In this document: positions 7,349 to 16,321 of the stretch, one piece after another
Layout of the letters: every line of letters starts with the position of its first letter
Numbering within the stretch: the first letter of the stretch is position 1
NCBI GenBank assembly: GCA_963717635.1
Contig: OY970347.1
Span: 2,418,001 to 2,482,000, forward strand
DNA length: 64,000 bases
Source of the DNA: JALZKA01 sp963717635
GTDB taxonomy: Bacteria > Actinomycetota > Thermoleophilia > Solirubrobacterales > 70-9
Reading direction: 5' to 3'
Made by a program: the position numbers and the translations under genes
Notes under the pieces: model-generated
The model's input: the letters and a program-made list of their open reading frames with translations, nothing else
What the model was told of the DNA's origin: nothing
Database searches by the model: none

Positions 7349-8458
7349 TCACTGCACTTTGACCTCCGTGTACACCTGGGTCCAGAGCTGGCGCGTCTCA
7401 GGATCGTCGAGCCGGTACTCGAGCGCGCTGTTGGACAGCGCGGTGAGATCGACGTCGATCGAAGGCTCATCCTTGACCAGATCGGCGAACGCCTGGCGCC
7501 CGCCCTCGACCGGCTGTGGATAGCCGTTCCACATGACGTTCCGCGCCGCGTTGTCCGGCTCGAGGATCCAGTCGATGAACAGCAGCGCTGTGCCCGGGCT
7601 GCGGGCGGTGGACGGGATGCACATCAGGTCGGTCCCCACCGGCACGCCCTCGCTACAGGTCTCGTACTTGTAGAGCTCGGGCTCGTCCACCTGGTTGCGC
7701 ACGTTGACGATGTCGCCGTTCCAGGCCTGGTGCAGCACCGCGGTGCCGGAAACCAGGTTCTGAACGGAGTTCGTCGAGAACCCGCGGGCGTTTTCCTTCT
7801 GCGCCAGGAGCGTCTCCTTGGCGATCTCGAGCTCGTTCTCGTCCGGGGTGTTGAGCTCGAACCCGTTGATCAGGTTCGCCTCCCCGATCGCCTCCTGGAA
7901 GTCGTCAAGGATAAACATCCGTCCCTCCCCTTCGGGGTTCAGGAGATCGTTCCACGAGCCGGTCATCCCGGTGACCTCGTCGTCGCGCCAGGCGATCCCG
8001 GTCGTGTAGTACGCGTACGGCATCGAGTACTCGGAGTTCGGGTCCCACCAGGGGCTGTCGTAGAAGCTCGAGACGTTCTTCGAGTTGCGGAGGTCGTCGC
8101 GGTCGAACCGCATCAGCAGCCCCTCCCTGGAGAGCCGGTCCACGTACTCGCCGCTGGGCCAGATCAGGTCGTACCGGCCGCCCGCCCGGAGCTTCACCAC
8201 CATCGCCTCGAGGTTGTCGAAATTGACCTCCTTGACCTCGACGTCGTAGCGCTCGGAGAACTCCTTCTTGAGCGCTGGGTCCATGTACTGGGCCCAGTTG
8301 TAGATCAGGAGGTCGCCGTCGATCTTTGGCCGGACGATCGCGCCGGCGTCGGCCGTCTCAACCGGGCGCGACACGGTGCACCCGGCGAGTCCGTAGGCCG
8401 CGAGCGCGGCGCCACCGCCGGCCTGCAGGACCTCGCGCCGGGTCAGTCGGTCATTCAT
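7349..8458 (-). CDS. potD: Polyamine-type ABC transporter substrate-binding lipoprotein
   Basis: Binding protein of 369 residues. The N terminus has a twin-arginine signal (LTRREVLQAGGGAAL) and lipobox LAGC near residue 27, so it is probably a Tat-exported lipoprotein. DLLIYNWAQYMDPALKKEF is the PotD-type first strand, and DLIWPSGEYVDRL and GTDLMCIPSTARSP follow. The start overlaps the TetR stop by four bases. Ligand specificity cannot be read from the sequence; the Rieske oxygenase in the same operon suggests a trimethylammonium or similar amino compound. Confidence 0.9.
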   Translation of the reverse strand: MNDRLTRREVLQAGGGAALAAYGLAGCTVSRPVETADAGAIVRPKIDGDLLIYNWAQYMDPALKKEFSERYDVEVKEVNFDNLEAMVVKLRAGGRYDLIWPSGEYVDRLSREGLLMRFDRDDLRNSKNVSSFYDSPWWDPNSEYSMPYAYYTTGIAWRDDEVTGMTGSWNDLLNPEGEGRMFILDDFQEAIGEANLINGFELNTPDENELEIAKETLLAQKENARGFSTNSVQNLVSGTAVLHQAWNGDIVNVRNQVDEPELYKYETCSEGVPVGTDLMCIPSTARSPGTALLFIDWILEPDNAARNVMWNGYPQPVEGGRQAFADLVKDEPSIDVDLTALSNSALEYRLDDPETRQLWTQVYTEVKVQ

Positions 8459-9108
8459 TGAATAAGCGCCTCCGGGTCGATTTCGAGCTGCGGTGCGATC
8501 AGCCCGGCGATCGTACGCCGGGCGCGTGCGAGATCCATGGCCGGGTCACGCAGCAGCGCGCGCAGGCCGAGCCCGTCGAGCAGCGCCATCGCGTGATCGG
8601 CCACCTCCTCTGCGTTCACGGGCGCGAACTCGCCGGAGTCGATTCCAGCCTGGATCACCCCCGCCAGCCAGGAGCGGTAGCGGGCGTAGAGGACGGCGGC
8701 GACCGGCTTCAACTCGGGATCGCGAACCGCTCGCAGCCACAGCTCAACCCACAGCACCCATTCCCGTTCCGGTTCCCCCGGCTCGGGCAGCGACGTGCGG
8801 ATCGCTCGAGCCAGGGTCCGGGTGGCCGATTCGTCGTTGGAGGCCTCGTCGCCGAAGCGCTCCTCGGCGGCCAGCTGGAACGAATGCAGAAGGGCCTGTT
8901 CCAGCAGATCTTCCCGAGTCGAGAAGTAGTGATGGACGAGCGCGGTAGAGACGCCGGCCCTGGTCGCGACCCGGGCGATGCGGACGACGTCGATGCCGTC
9001 GGCCGCGATCAGCTGGCAAGCGGCTTCAAGGATCCGCTCACGCGCGGGGGGCGCGGGCTCGATCGCCGCGCCAGCTCGTTCCTGCGTCCCTGCACGGGTG
9101 TCGCTCAT
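8455..9108 (-). CDS. TetR-family transcriptional regulator
   Basis: Regulator of 217 residues with a complete TetR helix-turn-helix at about residues 25-70 (RILEAACQLIAADGIDVVRI, then GVSTALVHHYFSTREDLL). The C-terminal ligand domain resembles the BetI-like subgroup. Its ATG overlaps the Rieske gene stop by four bases, and its own stop overlaps the potD start, so it is co-transcribed with oxygenase and importer. It is the best candidate to bind the palindrome-like site at 10226-10241 and control both divergent operons. Confidence 0.88.
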   Translation of the reverse strand: MSDTRAGTQERAGAAIEPAPPARERILEAACQLIAADGIDVVRIARVATRAGVSTALVHHYFSTREDLLEQALLHSFQLAAEERFGDEASNDESATRTLARAIRTSLPEPGEPEREWVLWVELWLRAVRDPELKPVAAVLYARYRSWLAGVIQAGIDSGEFAPVNAEEVADHAMALLDGLGLRALLRDPAMDLARARRTIAGLIAPQLEIDPEALIQ

Positions 9109-10256
9109 CCCGGCGACCCCCCGTTGCGGCGCTGATCCTCCTCGAGGTCGGCCCGGATCTTGTCTGCGAACCAGCCCACCGCGGCCTCGCGAGCCGAGAG
9201 CGGCCCCGGCTCATAGCCGCGAGATCGCACTCCGCTCTGGACCCCTGCGACGAGGTCGATGTCCTCGTCGAGGACGATCGTGTTCAGCCGGTTGTTGGCT
9301 CGCTGGGCAAGCCGCGTCATCGGGCCGGACTTCCGATCGCGGAAGCAGGCCCACCGGTCGCGTGCGCGATCGATCCCGTCGGGACTGATCTGCCAGACGT
9401 TGACCTGGTCCGGATAGAGGTCGATCGCGGTGTTCGGATAGACGAAGGCATACCGCCAGGCGCGGCTCGCCGCAGGGTCGAGCCCGGGCATCGGCTTGAC
9501 GAATCTGCGGTAGAGGCGCTCGAGCCGGTTGCCCCCGGCGGTTTCCCGGAGCGGCGCGTCGAACCAGGCCCAGCCATCGTGGGTCTCGACCGAGTAACGC
9601 TTGTAGTCGTACATCCGCATCAGGCCCGGGTGGGCGATCGGCACGTGGTAGCCCTCGAGGTAATTCTCGACCACGATCTTCCAGTTGGCGGGCTGGTTGG
9701 AGCCGCTCCCGGACGAGAACCGCTCGAGCTCCGGGATGCCGTACGGAGCGAGCCGCTGCGCCAGGCCGGGGGTCTGCTCGGCCAGGCTGGGTGCAGAGCG
9801 ATCGAGGTTCACGAACAAGAGTCCGGCGAGCGTCTCGATCCGCACCGGGTGCAGGCCGAATGTCGTCTTGTCGAGGCCGGTGAAGCCGCGGTGCTCCGGC
9901 ACCCCGATCAGCCGGCCGTCGGTGGCGTCGTAGGTCCAGCCGTGGTAACGGCAGCGGATCGCCTTCTTGCACCGTCCGCGGCCGGTCAGGAGCTGCGATC
10001 CGCGGTGCCGGCAGACGTTGCGAAAGGCGCGCAGCGCGCCGTCGTCACCGCGGAGGATGAGCACCGGCTGGTCGCCGGCGACGGCGGTCAGGTAGCTGCC
10101 GGCGTCCGGGAGATCGGCGCTGTGGCCGGCGTACTGCCAAGTGCGCTGAAAGAGCCCGTCGAGCTCGCGCTCGAGCACCGCCTCGTCCGTGTACAGGCGG
10201 GGATCGAGGGCTCTCGGCGGCGTTGTTAACTTTGTAGTCAAACGCACTGGTACCAT
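9105..10256 (-). CDS. Rieske-type oxygenase, large (alpha) subunit
   Basis: Rieske non-haem iron oxygenase, 383 residues from the ATG at 10256. The [2Fe-2S] motif C-x-H (Cys82, His84) and C-x2-H (Cys102, His105) is intact. The mononuclear iron site NYLEGYHVPIAHP gives His204 and His209. This layout is shared by ring-hydroxylating dioxygenases, choline monooxygenase and carnitine or glycine-betaine demethylating oxygenases. Position in an operon with a PotDBCA importer favours an amine substrate. No reductase gene is nearby. The frame is open to 10295, but that would overlap the divergent promoter and gene; GTG at 10247 is also possible. Confidence 0.87.
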   Translation of the reverse strand: MVPVRLTTKLTTPPRALDPRLYTDEAVLERELDGLFQRTWQYAGHSADLPDAGSYLTAVAGDQPVLILRGDDGALRAFRNVCRHRGSQLLTGRGRCKKAIRCRYHGWTYDATDGRLIGVPEHRGFTGLDKTTFGLHPVRIETLAGLLFVNLDRSAPSLAEQTPGLAQRLAPYGIPELERFSSGSGSNQPANWKIVVENYLEGYHVPIAHPGLMRMYDYKRYSVETHDGWAWFDAPLRETAGGNRLERLYRRFVKPMPGLDPAASRAWRYAFVYPNTAIDLYPDQVNVWQISPDGIDRARDRWACFRDRKSGPMTRLAQRANNRLNTIVLDEDIDLVAGVQSGVRSRGYEPGPLSAREAAVGWFADKIRADLEEDQRRNGGSPG

Positions 10257-10262
10257 AGCGCG
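10226..10262. promoter_or_regulatory. Probable TetR operator/promoter between divergent operons
   Basis: TTAACT-TTGT-AGTCAA (10226-10241) is a near-perfect inverted repeat with half-sites TTRACT. The core TTGTAGTCAA at 10232-10241 recurs at 14010-14019, upstream of the flavoprotein gene, at almost the same distance from the start (33 and 36 bases). A TACCAT (-10-like) follows at 10251. The first codons of the Rieske gene overlap the site, so binding could block both directions. The operator role is inferred. Confidence 0.5.
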
Positions 10263-10264
10263 GG

Positions 10265-10600
10265 ATGGCTCCGCCGCGAAGCGAATGGCTCTCACTGACG
10301 CCGGAACCCGAGCGCGAGCTGCCCGATGCGGTCGCGACGCTGCGACACGGCTCCCCGGCGCCGCCCGACCGCGTGGAGGCCGAGCGGGACCGTTTCGAAC
10401 GGCTGATCGTGCGAGCCCGGCGCCGGGCCTATCGCCGCTGGCTGGCCGAGGCCCGTTCGCTCGCGACCCCCCATGCCAAAGACAGCGCCGACGCGCGCCT
10501 GCGGTCGGCGGCGGACCTTACGCTTTCGGTGATTGACAACCACGAAGCCCTGCGATCCGGCCTCGAGCGCCGCGGGGGGCGAGGAGGACGCGGCCGATGA
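10265..10600 (+). CDS. Hypothetical protein (111 residues)
   Basis: I do not recognise a family. The protein is charged, rich in Arg, Glu and Ala, largely helical in composition, and ends in a GRGGRGR tail; there is no signal peptide or membrane segment. Reality is supported by its position: it begins just after the promoter/operator site and its stop TGA overlaps the ATG of the acyl-CoA dehydrogenase gene as ATGA. It may be a leader gene or an accessory factor of the acyl-CoA pathway. Confidence 0.6.
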   Translation: MAPPRSEWLSLTPEPERELPDAVATLRHGSPAPPDRVEAERDRFERLIVRARRRAYRRWLAEARSLATPHAKDSADARLRSAADLTLSVIDNHEALRSGLERRGGRGGRGR

Positions 10601-11805
10601 CGCTGACGAGCGTGTCGACGGAGACGGCACTGGCGCTGCCGCTCGAGCTGACCCCCGAACTCGAGCAGCTGCGCGAGCGCGCGCGACGCTTCGTCGACGA
10701 CGAGCTGATCCCGCTGGAGGAGGAGGCCGAGCGACTGGGTGGCCGGCTGCCGGCCGAGACGATCGCCCGCATCAAGACGGCGGGGGTGGAGGCCCGGCTC
10801 AACGGCGGCCTGCACTCGCCGGAGTACGGCGGGCAGGGTTGGAGCCGGCTCGAATGGGCGCTCGTCGAGGAGCAATTCGGGCGCTCCACAAACGGCATCT
10901 ACTGGCACATCCCGAACGCCTACAACGTCTGGGATCACGCCTCCGCCGACCAGCGGGAGCGTTATCTGCGCCCGGCGATCCGCGGCGAGCTCAAGGACGC
11001 CTACGCGGTGACCGAGGCCGACGCCGGCTCGGACCCGTCGCGGATCAAGACCGTCGCCGAGCGCACCGCTGACGGTTTCCGGATCACCGGCGAGAAGTGG
11101 TTCGTGACCACCGGGGACGTCGCCAAGGTCCTGATCGTCATGGCGAATGTGCTCGACGGCGAGCATCGGATGCCGACCCTGTTCCTGGTCGAGTCCGACG
11201 CGCCCGGGGTGGACTACGTGGACGACCCGGGCTTCACCCACAACTACCCGGAGGGCCACCCCACGATCCGCTTCTCGAACGTCGAGGTGGGGGCCGACGC
11301 CGTCGTCGGCGGGGTCGGCGAGGGCGACGAGCTGCAGCGGCTTTGGTTCACCGAGGAGCGGATCGCGATCGCCGCCCGCGGCGTCGGCGCGATGTGGCGG
11401 CTGCTCGACGAGACGGTCGCCTGGGCGACCTCGCGCGAGCAGGGCGGCTCACGGATCTTCGACTACCAGGGGGTCTCGTTCCCGCTGGCGGACTCGGCCG
11501 CCGACGCGGCGGCAGGCCGGTTGCTGGCGCTGACCGTCGCGACCCTCGCCGACGGCGGCGCCGACCCCAAGGTCGTCCACCACAAGGCGTCGATGGCGAA
11601 GCTGTTCGTGAGCGAGGCCGCCTGGCGCTGTGCCGACCGGTGCGTGCAGGCCTTCGGCGGCCGCGGCTACATGCGTTCGAACGTGGCCGAGCGGATGCTG
11701 CGCGAACTGCGGGTCGACCGGATCTGGGAGGGCACCAGCGAAATCCAGCGGCTGATCGTCGCCCGCGGGCTCGAGCGCCGCGGGGTCGAGAGGATCCTCC
11801 ACTAA
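10597..11805 (+). CDS. Acyl-CoA dehydrogenase family flavoprotein
   Basis: Protein of 402 residues, normal length for FAD-dependent acyl-CoA dehydrogenases. Visible family features are the FAD/substrate segment YAVTEADAGSDPSRIKTVAER, shown by its TEADAGSD core, GEKWFVTTGD, the QAFGGRGYM segment and the C-terminal IWEGTSEIQRLIVARGL, whose Glu aligns with the medium-chain catalytic base region. It is coupled to the upstream 111-residue ORF and followed 19 bases later by an acyl-CoA synthetase, suggesting that the pair activates and oxidises a carboxylic acid. The chain specificity is unknown. Confidence 0.9.
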   Translation: MTLTSVSTETALALPLELTPELEQLRERARRFVDDELIPLEEEAERLGGRLPAETIARIKTAGVEARLNGGLHSPEYGGQGWSRLEWALVEEQFGRSTNGIYWHIPNAYNVWDHASADQRERYLRPAIRGELKDAYAVTEADAGSDPSRIKTVAERTADGFRITGEKWFVTTGDVAKVLIVMANVLDGEHRMPTLFLVESDAPGVDYVDDPGFTHNYPEGHPTIRFSNVEVGADAVVGGVGEGDELQRLWFTEERIAIAARGVGAMWRLLDETVAWATSREQGGSRIFDYQGVSFPLADSAADAAAGRLLALTVATLADGGADPKVVHHKASMAKLFVSEAAWRCADRCVQAFGGRGYMRSNVAERMLRELRVDRIWEGTSEIQRLIVARGLERRGVERILH

Positions 11806-11824
11806 CCCGCCCCGGCATCGGCCG

Positions 11825-13915
11825 ATGGACCTGAGACCGCTACTCGAGCCGCAATCGATCGCGGTGGTCGGGGCCAACGACCGGCCCGGGACGTATGCCG
11901 ACGGCATCCTCCGCAACCTCACGCGCGGCGGATTCTCGGGCCCGGTCTGGGGCGTCAATCCGAACCGCGACGAGGTACTCGGCTTCCCGTGCGTTGCCTC
12001 GGTCGCCGAGCTGCCCGAGCCCGTTGACGCCGTGGTCGTCGCGATCCCGGCGGCCGGGGTCCCGGCGGTGGTCGTGGAGGCCGGCGAGCGCGGCTGCGGC
12101 GGGGCGATCGTGATCTCGGCCGGCTTCGGGGAGATCGAGGCCGGGCGCGCGCTCGAGGCAGAGCTGATCGCGGCGGCCAGAACGCACGACTTGCCCATCT
12201 GCGGGCCGAACGGCAACGGCATCGTCGCGACCCGGGCCCGGGCGGCGATGTGGGGCGATTCGGTCGCGCCGCTCGAACCCGGCCACGTGGCGATGGTCAC
12301 GCAGAGCGGCAACGTCGGTGTCAACGCGCTCGGCTCGCAGCGCGGAATCCGCTGGCACACGGTGGTCTCGACCGGAAACCAGGCCATCTGCGACGCGAGC
12401 GACTGGCTCAGCGCACTCTCCGGATTGGGCGACGTGCGCTCGGTCGCGCTGTTTCTCGAGTCCGACGGCGAGGGGCCCCGCCTCGCCGAAGCATTGGCCG
12501 ACTGCGCCGATCGCGGCATCGGCGTCGCCGTCCTGAAGGTGGGCTCGTCGCAGGCCGGTGCGGTGGCCGCAGCGGCGCACACGGGCTCGCTGATGGGCGA
12601 CCAACGCGTCTTCCGGGCGCTGATCTCCGAGGCGGGGGCCGCCTGGGCCGAGAACCCGCACGAGCTGCTCGAGCTGGCCCGGGTTCTGGCCGAGCCCAGG
12701 TCCCGCCCACACCGGACTGCTTCGGACCCGCCCGGCGGCCTATGTGTCTTGACCTGTTCTGGAGGCGATTCCGGCGTGGCCGCCGACGAGGCGCAGCGGC
12801 TGGGAATCAACCTGCCGCCGCTGGGCCCGGCGACTCGCGGGCACCTCGCCGGGTTGTTACCGGCAGCGGCGACGATCGCCAACCCGCTCGACTACACCTC
12901 GATGATCTGGGGCGACGTCCCGCGCCTGGCCGAGATCATCAAGACGGTCGCCAATGACCCCGCGATCGACCAGCTCCTCCTCTGCTACGACCACCCACGC
13001 GACCTCTCCGAGGAGTCCGAGCGATCCTGGGCGGCGGTCCGAGCGGGGATCGTGGCCGGCGCCGCCGAGGCGCGAGCCGGAGCCCTGGTCTGCTCTACGC
13101 TGCCCGACCTGATCGCCGTCGAGGCGGCCGAGGAGCTGGGCGCCCGCGGAGTGCCGCTGGTGGCGGGCCTGGCCACCGGGCTCCGCTGCGTACGGGCGTT
13201 GCGCGCCGACCCCGGAGACCCCGGCCGCCTGCGGGACATCGCCGCCGCCGCCGGACAGGCACTGCAGGCAGGCGCGGCTGCCGAGAACGGATGGGTGGGA
13301 GAGGCCGAGGCGAAGCGGGCGCTGCGCGGATTTGGGGTCGGCGTCCCCGAGGGACGGATTGCGAGCGGCGCCGAGGATGCGATCGCCGCCGCACACGAGC
13401 TGGGCTGGCCGGTTGCGTTGAAGCTCTCGGCGCCGCACCTACGCCACAAGACCGACGCCCGGGCCCTCGCCCTCGATCTCGACACGGACGAGGCGGTCGA
13501 GCGCGAGGCGCTGCGCCTGTTGGCGTTGTCCCAGGGTCGCGACGCCGAGCTCCTGGTCGAGGAGATGGCGGCGCCCGGTGTGGAGCTGTTCGTTGCGGCC
13601 CGGGCCGACGGCGTCGTTCCGGCCCTGGCCGTGGGCCTCGGCGGCATCTGGACCGAGACTCTCGACGACCTGGCGATCGTCCCGCTCCCGGCCGAGCCGG
13701 ACCGGATCGCGCGCGCGCTGCGAACCCTGCGCGGTGCGCCGCTCCTCACCGGCGGGCGCGGCGCTGAACCGGTCGACCTCGACGCCGTGGCGCACCTGGC
13801 CGCGGGCGCGGGCCGGATGCTGCTCGATCAGCGCCTCGCGCTGCTGGAGCTGAACCCGGTGGTCGCGAACGCCAGGGGCGCGGTCGCGCTGGACGCACTG
13901 GCGCGCCGGGCATAG
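11825..13915 (+). CDS. ADP-forming acyl-CoA synthetase (acetate-CoA ligase family)
   Basis: Protein of 696 residues with the single-chain architecture of NDP-forming acyl-CoA synthetases. In order: CoA-binding domain (SIAVVGANDRPG at about residues 12-23), succinyl-CoA-ligase-like domains with the loop AAAHTGSLMGD near residue 255, and a C-terminal ATP-grasp domain from about residue 485 (GWPVALKLSAPHLRHKTDA, LLVEEMAAPGVELFV). It converts an acyl-CoA to acid with ATP formation, or the reverse. It follows the acyl-CoA dehydrogenase in the operon. The substrate is not evident. Confidence 0.9.
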   Translation: MDLRPLLEPQSIAVVGANDRPGTYADGILRNLTRGGFSGPVWGVNPNRDEVLGFPCVASVAELPEPVDAVVVAIPAAGVPAVVVEAGERGCGGAIVISAGFGEIEAGRALEAELIAAARTHDLPICGPNGNGIVATRARAAMWGDSVAPLEPGHVAMVTQSGNVGVNALGSQRGIRWHTVVSTGNQAICDASDWLSALSGLGDVRSVALFLESDGEGPRLAEALADCADRGIGVAVLKVGSSQAGAVAAAAHTGSLMGDQRVFRALISEAGAAWAENPHELLELARVLAEPRSRPHRTASDPPGGLCVLTCSGGDSGVAADEAQRLGINLPPLGPATRGHLAGLLPAAATIANPLDYTSMIWGDVPRLAEIIKTVANDPAIDQLLLCYDHPRDLSEESERSWAAVRAGIVAGAAEARAGALVCSTLPDLIAVEAAEELGARGVPLVAGLATGLRCVRALRADPGDPGRLRDIAAAAGQALQAGAAAENGWVGEAEAKRALRGFGVGVPEGRIASGAEDAIAAAHELGWPVALKLSAPHLRHKTDARALALDLDTDEAVEREALRLLALSQGRDAELLVEEMAAPGVELFVAARADGVVPALAVGLGGIWTETLDDLAIVPLPAEPDRIARALRTLRGAPLLTGGRGAEPVDLDAVAHLAAGAGRMLLDQRLALLELNPVVANARGAVALDALARRA

Positions 13916-14003
13916 GCGGAAGCTTTCCAAGCCCACCAGCGCGCCGAGCGTCGAGTTGGTTGCGCCTGAGGCCACTAAGTCGACGGTCGACGCGATCGGT
14001 GTG

Positions 14004-14040
14004 TTTACCTTGTAGTCAATTGCACGATGTGTTAGGTTCT
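14004..14040 (+). promoter_or_regulatory. Second copy of the TTGTAGTCAA operator-like site
   Basis: TTTACCTTGTAGTCAA (14004-14019) repeats the core found at 10226-10241 and continues with a matching GCAC five bases from it in each case. It lies 36 bases before the GTG of the flavoprotein gene, in an otherwise featureless 130-base gap. TGTTAG at 14029 could serve as -10. Probably bound by one of the TetR proteins in this region. Confidence 0.45.
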
Positions 14041-14045
14041 CAGGC

Positions 14046-15728
14046 GTGACGACGGCCGCCACGCAGCCCCCTTCGGTCGCGGACAACGGGCGTCCCGGCA
14101 AGCCCACCGGCCGCGCCTCGTACGACGCCATCGTCGTCGGCGGCGGCCACAACGGGCTGACCACCGCCGCCTACCTCGCCCGGGCCGGGCTGGATGTCTG
14201 CGTATTGGAGCGCCGCCACGTCCTGGGTGGCGCCTGCGTGACCGAGGAGCTTTGGCCCGGCGCGCGGGTCTCGCGTGCCTCGTACGTGGTGTCGATGCTG
14301 CAGCCGAAGGTCGTCTCCGATCTCCGCCTGCGCGAGTTCGGCTACCGCGCGGTGCCGCTGGACCCTGCCTACGCCGCGCTCAGCCCCGACGGCCCCATCT
14401 TCTTCTTCAACGAGACGGCGCGAACGAGCCGGTCGATCGCTCCGCACTCCAGCGCCGACGCCGCCGCGTATCCGGAGTTCGAGGACCTGCTGGTGCGGGC
14501 CGCGGAGTTCCTCCGCCCGATGCTCCTGCGCGAGCCGCCGGCGCTGGGCTCGAAGCGCCCCGGGGACGTGGCGTCGCTGCTGCGGGACGCGGGACGCGCG
14601 GCCGGGCTTGGCCGCCGCGAGCTGCACGAGCTGGTCCGCATCTTCACGATGTCCGTCGGCGACCTGCTGGACGACCACTTCGAGCTCGATGCGTTGAAGG
14701 GGTCGCTGGCCTCGACCGGCGTGGTCGGCGTCTGGGCCGGCCCACGGACGCCGGGGACGGCCTACAACCTGCTCCACCACGCCCTCGGTGAGCTCGACGG
14801 CGTCTCGGGAGCATGGGGGCAGGTGATCGGCGGCATGGGTGCGATCTCGCAGGCGCTCGCGCGCTCGGCCGAGGCGGCGGGCGCGACTGTCCGCACCGGA
14901 GCCGAGGTGGCCTCGATCGACGTCACCGGCGGGCGAGCCGTCGGGGTCACGCTGACCAGCGGCGAGACGCTGCGCGCGCCGATCGTCGCGTCCGGGGCCC
15001 ACCCGAAGACCACGGTCTTGGAGCTGGCGGGCGAGCGTCACTTCCCGGCCGAGGTCGCCGACGACATGCGCCGCTACCGCACGCGCGGCGGCTCGGTGAA
15101 GATCAACATGCTGCTGTCCGAGCCGCCCCGGTACGAGGGAGTGTCCGACGCCGACGCGCAGTTGCTGCTGACGACGGGCGTCAACCTCTGTCCCTCGATC
15201 GGCTACCTCGAGCGCGCGTGGCAGGACGCGACGCTCGGCAAGCCCGCGGAGAACCCGTACGTCGAGGCCGAGCTGCCGTCGGCCGTGGACTCGAGCCTGA
15301 CCGACGACGGCCGCTGGGTGATGACGATGTTCACACAGTACGGACCACCCGGGGAGGAGGCCTGGGCCGGCGACGGCCGCGAGCGCTACGCCGACGCCTG
15401 CGTCGACCACCTGGCCCGGTACGCGCCAAACGTCCCCGGCGCGATCGAGGAGCGCGAGGTGCTGGCGCCGCCCGACCTCGAGCGGATCTTCGGGCTCGTG
15501 GACGGATCGATCTTCCAGGGTGAGCAGGGACTCGACCAGATGGCCTTCATGCGCCCGTCCCCCGGACTGGCGCAGTACGCGACCCCGGTACACGGTCTGT
15601 ATCTGTGCGGAGCAGGCACTCATCCAGGCGGCGGGGTGATGGCAGCGTCCGGCCACAACGCTGCCCGGCGCATCCTGCGGGATCGACGGTTCCGGCGCCT
15701 GCGGCGCCGGGCGCGGATCGCGACCTAA
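14046..15728 (+). CDS. FAD-dependent oxidoreductase, PYROXD2/phytoene-desaturase-like
   Basis: A 560-residue flavoprotein. The Rossmann dinucleotide motif AIVVGGGHNGLTTAAYLARAG is near residue 29 and the FAD-binding C-terminal motif GLYLCGAGTHPGGGVMAASG is near residue 520. These mark the NAD(P)/FAD oxidoreductase group that includes PYROXD2 and carotenoid desaturases. The stop overlaps the stop of the convergent TetR gene by three bases. A paralogue lies at 30638-32227. In an amine-catabolism setting an amine-oxidase role is possible, but no substrate can be assigned. Confidence 0.85.
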   Translation: MTTAATQPPSVADNGRPGKPTGRASYDAIVVGGGHNGLTTAAYLARAGLDVCVLERRHVLGGACVTEELWPGARVSRASYVVSMLQPKVVSDLRLREFGYRAVPLDPAYAALSPDGPIFFFNETARTSRSIAPHSSADAAAYPEFEDLLVRAAEFLRPMLLREPPALGSKRPGDVASLLRDAGRAAGLGRRELHELVRIFTMSVGDLLDDHFELDALKGSLASTGVVGVWAGPRTPGTAYNLLHHALGELDGVSGAWGQVIGGMGAISQALARSAEAAGATVRTGAEVASIDVTGGRAVGVTLTSGETLRAPIVASGAHPKTTVLELAGERHFPAEVADDMRRYRTRGGSVKINMLLSEPPRYEGVSDADAQLLLTTGVNLCPSIGYLERAWQDATLGKPAENPYVEAELPSAVDSSLTDDGRWVMTMFTQYGPPGEEAWAGDGRERYADACVDHLARYAPNVPGAIEEREVLAPPDLERIFGLVDGSIFQGEQGLDQMAFMRPSPGLAQYATPVHGLYLCGAGTHPGGGVMAASGHNAARRILRDRRFRRLRRRARIAT

Positions 15729-16321
15729 CTGCTCTTCGCCCCCGACAGGTCGATCTCCAGCAGGCGCTCGGTCGTGTTGATCAGGACCGCGTGCATCTTC
15801 TCGGCGTGAGCGTCCTCGAGGATCGTCGCCTCGATCGACAGGCCCGTCACCAGCGCCACCAGCACCAGGGCGACCTGGTCGGGCGACACCGCGGCGAATT
15901 CCCCGGTCCGCTGACCGGCGCGGATCAGGCGCGCGAAGAGATCGCGGTAGGCGCCGCCGAGCGTCTGCCGCGCCTGCCGCGCGCGCTCGTCGCGAAGGCC
16001 GATCTTCCAGAGCTCAATCCAGTAGGTGACGTCGTGGTCCGCGACGCACAGGTCGATCAGGGCCCGCGCCCGCTCGGTCTGCGTAGGCAGGGGCGCCAGT
16101 CGCGCGTCAGCCTCGTCCAGGAACCATCGCTGGCGAATTTCCATGACCGAGATCAGCAGCTCGGCCTCGTCGCTGAACCAGTACCGCACCGCCTCGGGGG
16201 TGACGCCGAGATCCGCGGCGATCACGTCGAGATCCAGACGCGCCGCCCCGAGCTCTCGGATTCGCCGCGCCCCGTCCATCGTCACGTCCTCCCAGCGCAC
16301 CCTGCTCCGCTGGTCAGGCAT
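15725..16321 (-). CDS. TetR-family transcriptional regulator
   Basis: Protein of 198 residues. The N-terminal helix-turn-helix is recognisable (VIAADLGVTPEAVRYWFSDE at about residues 33-52). The C-terminal domain contains DVTYWIELWKIGLRDERARQ, very close to the matching part of the upstream TetR protein. It begins 8 bases inside that gene, so the two are co-expressed. The convergent neighbour is the PYROXD2-like gene, whose promoter holds the shared operator-like site. Confidence 0.82.
   Translation of the reverse strand: MPDQRSRVRWEDVTMDGARRIRELGAARLDLDVIAADLGVTPEAVRYWFSDEAELLISVMEIRQRWFLDEADARLAPLPTQTERARALIDLCVADHDVTYWIELWKIGLRDERARQARQTLGGAYRDLFARLIRAGQRTGEFAAVSPDQVALVLVALVTGLSIEATILEDAHAEKMHAVLINTTERLLEIDLSGAKSS

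Noticed and set aside
14040..15656. A 538-codon minus-strand open frame opposite the flavoprotein
   Set aside because: Antisense to a gene with intact FAD motifs; no domain of its own.
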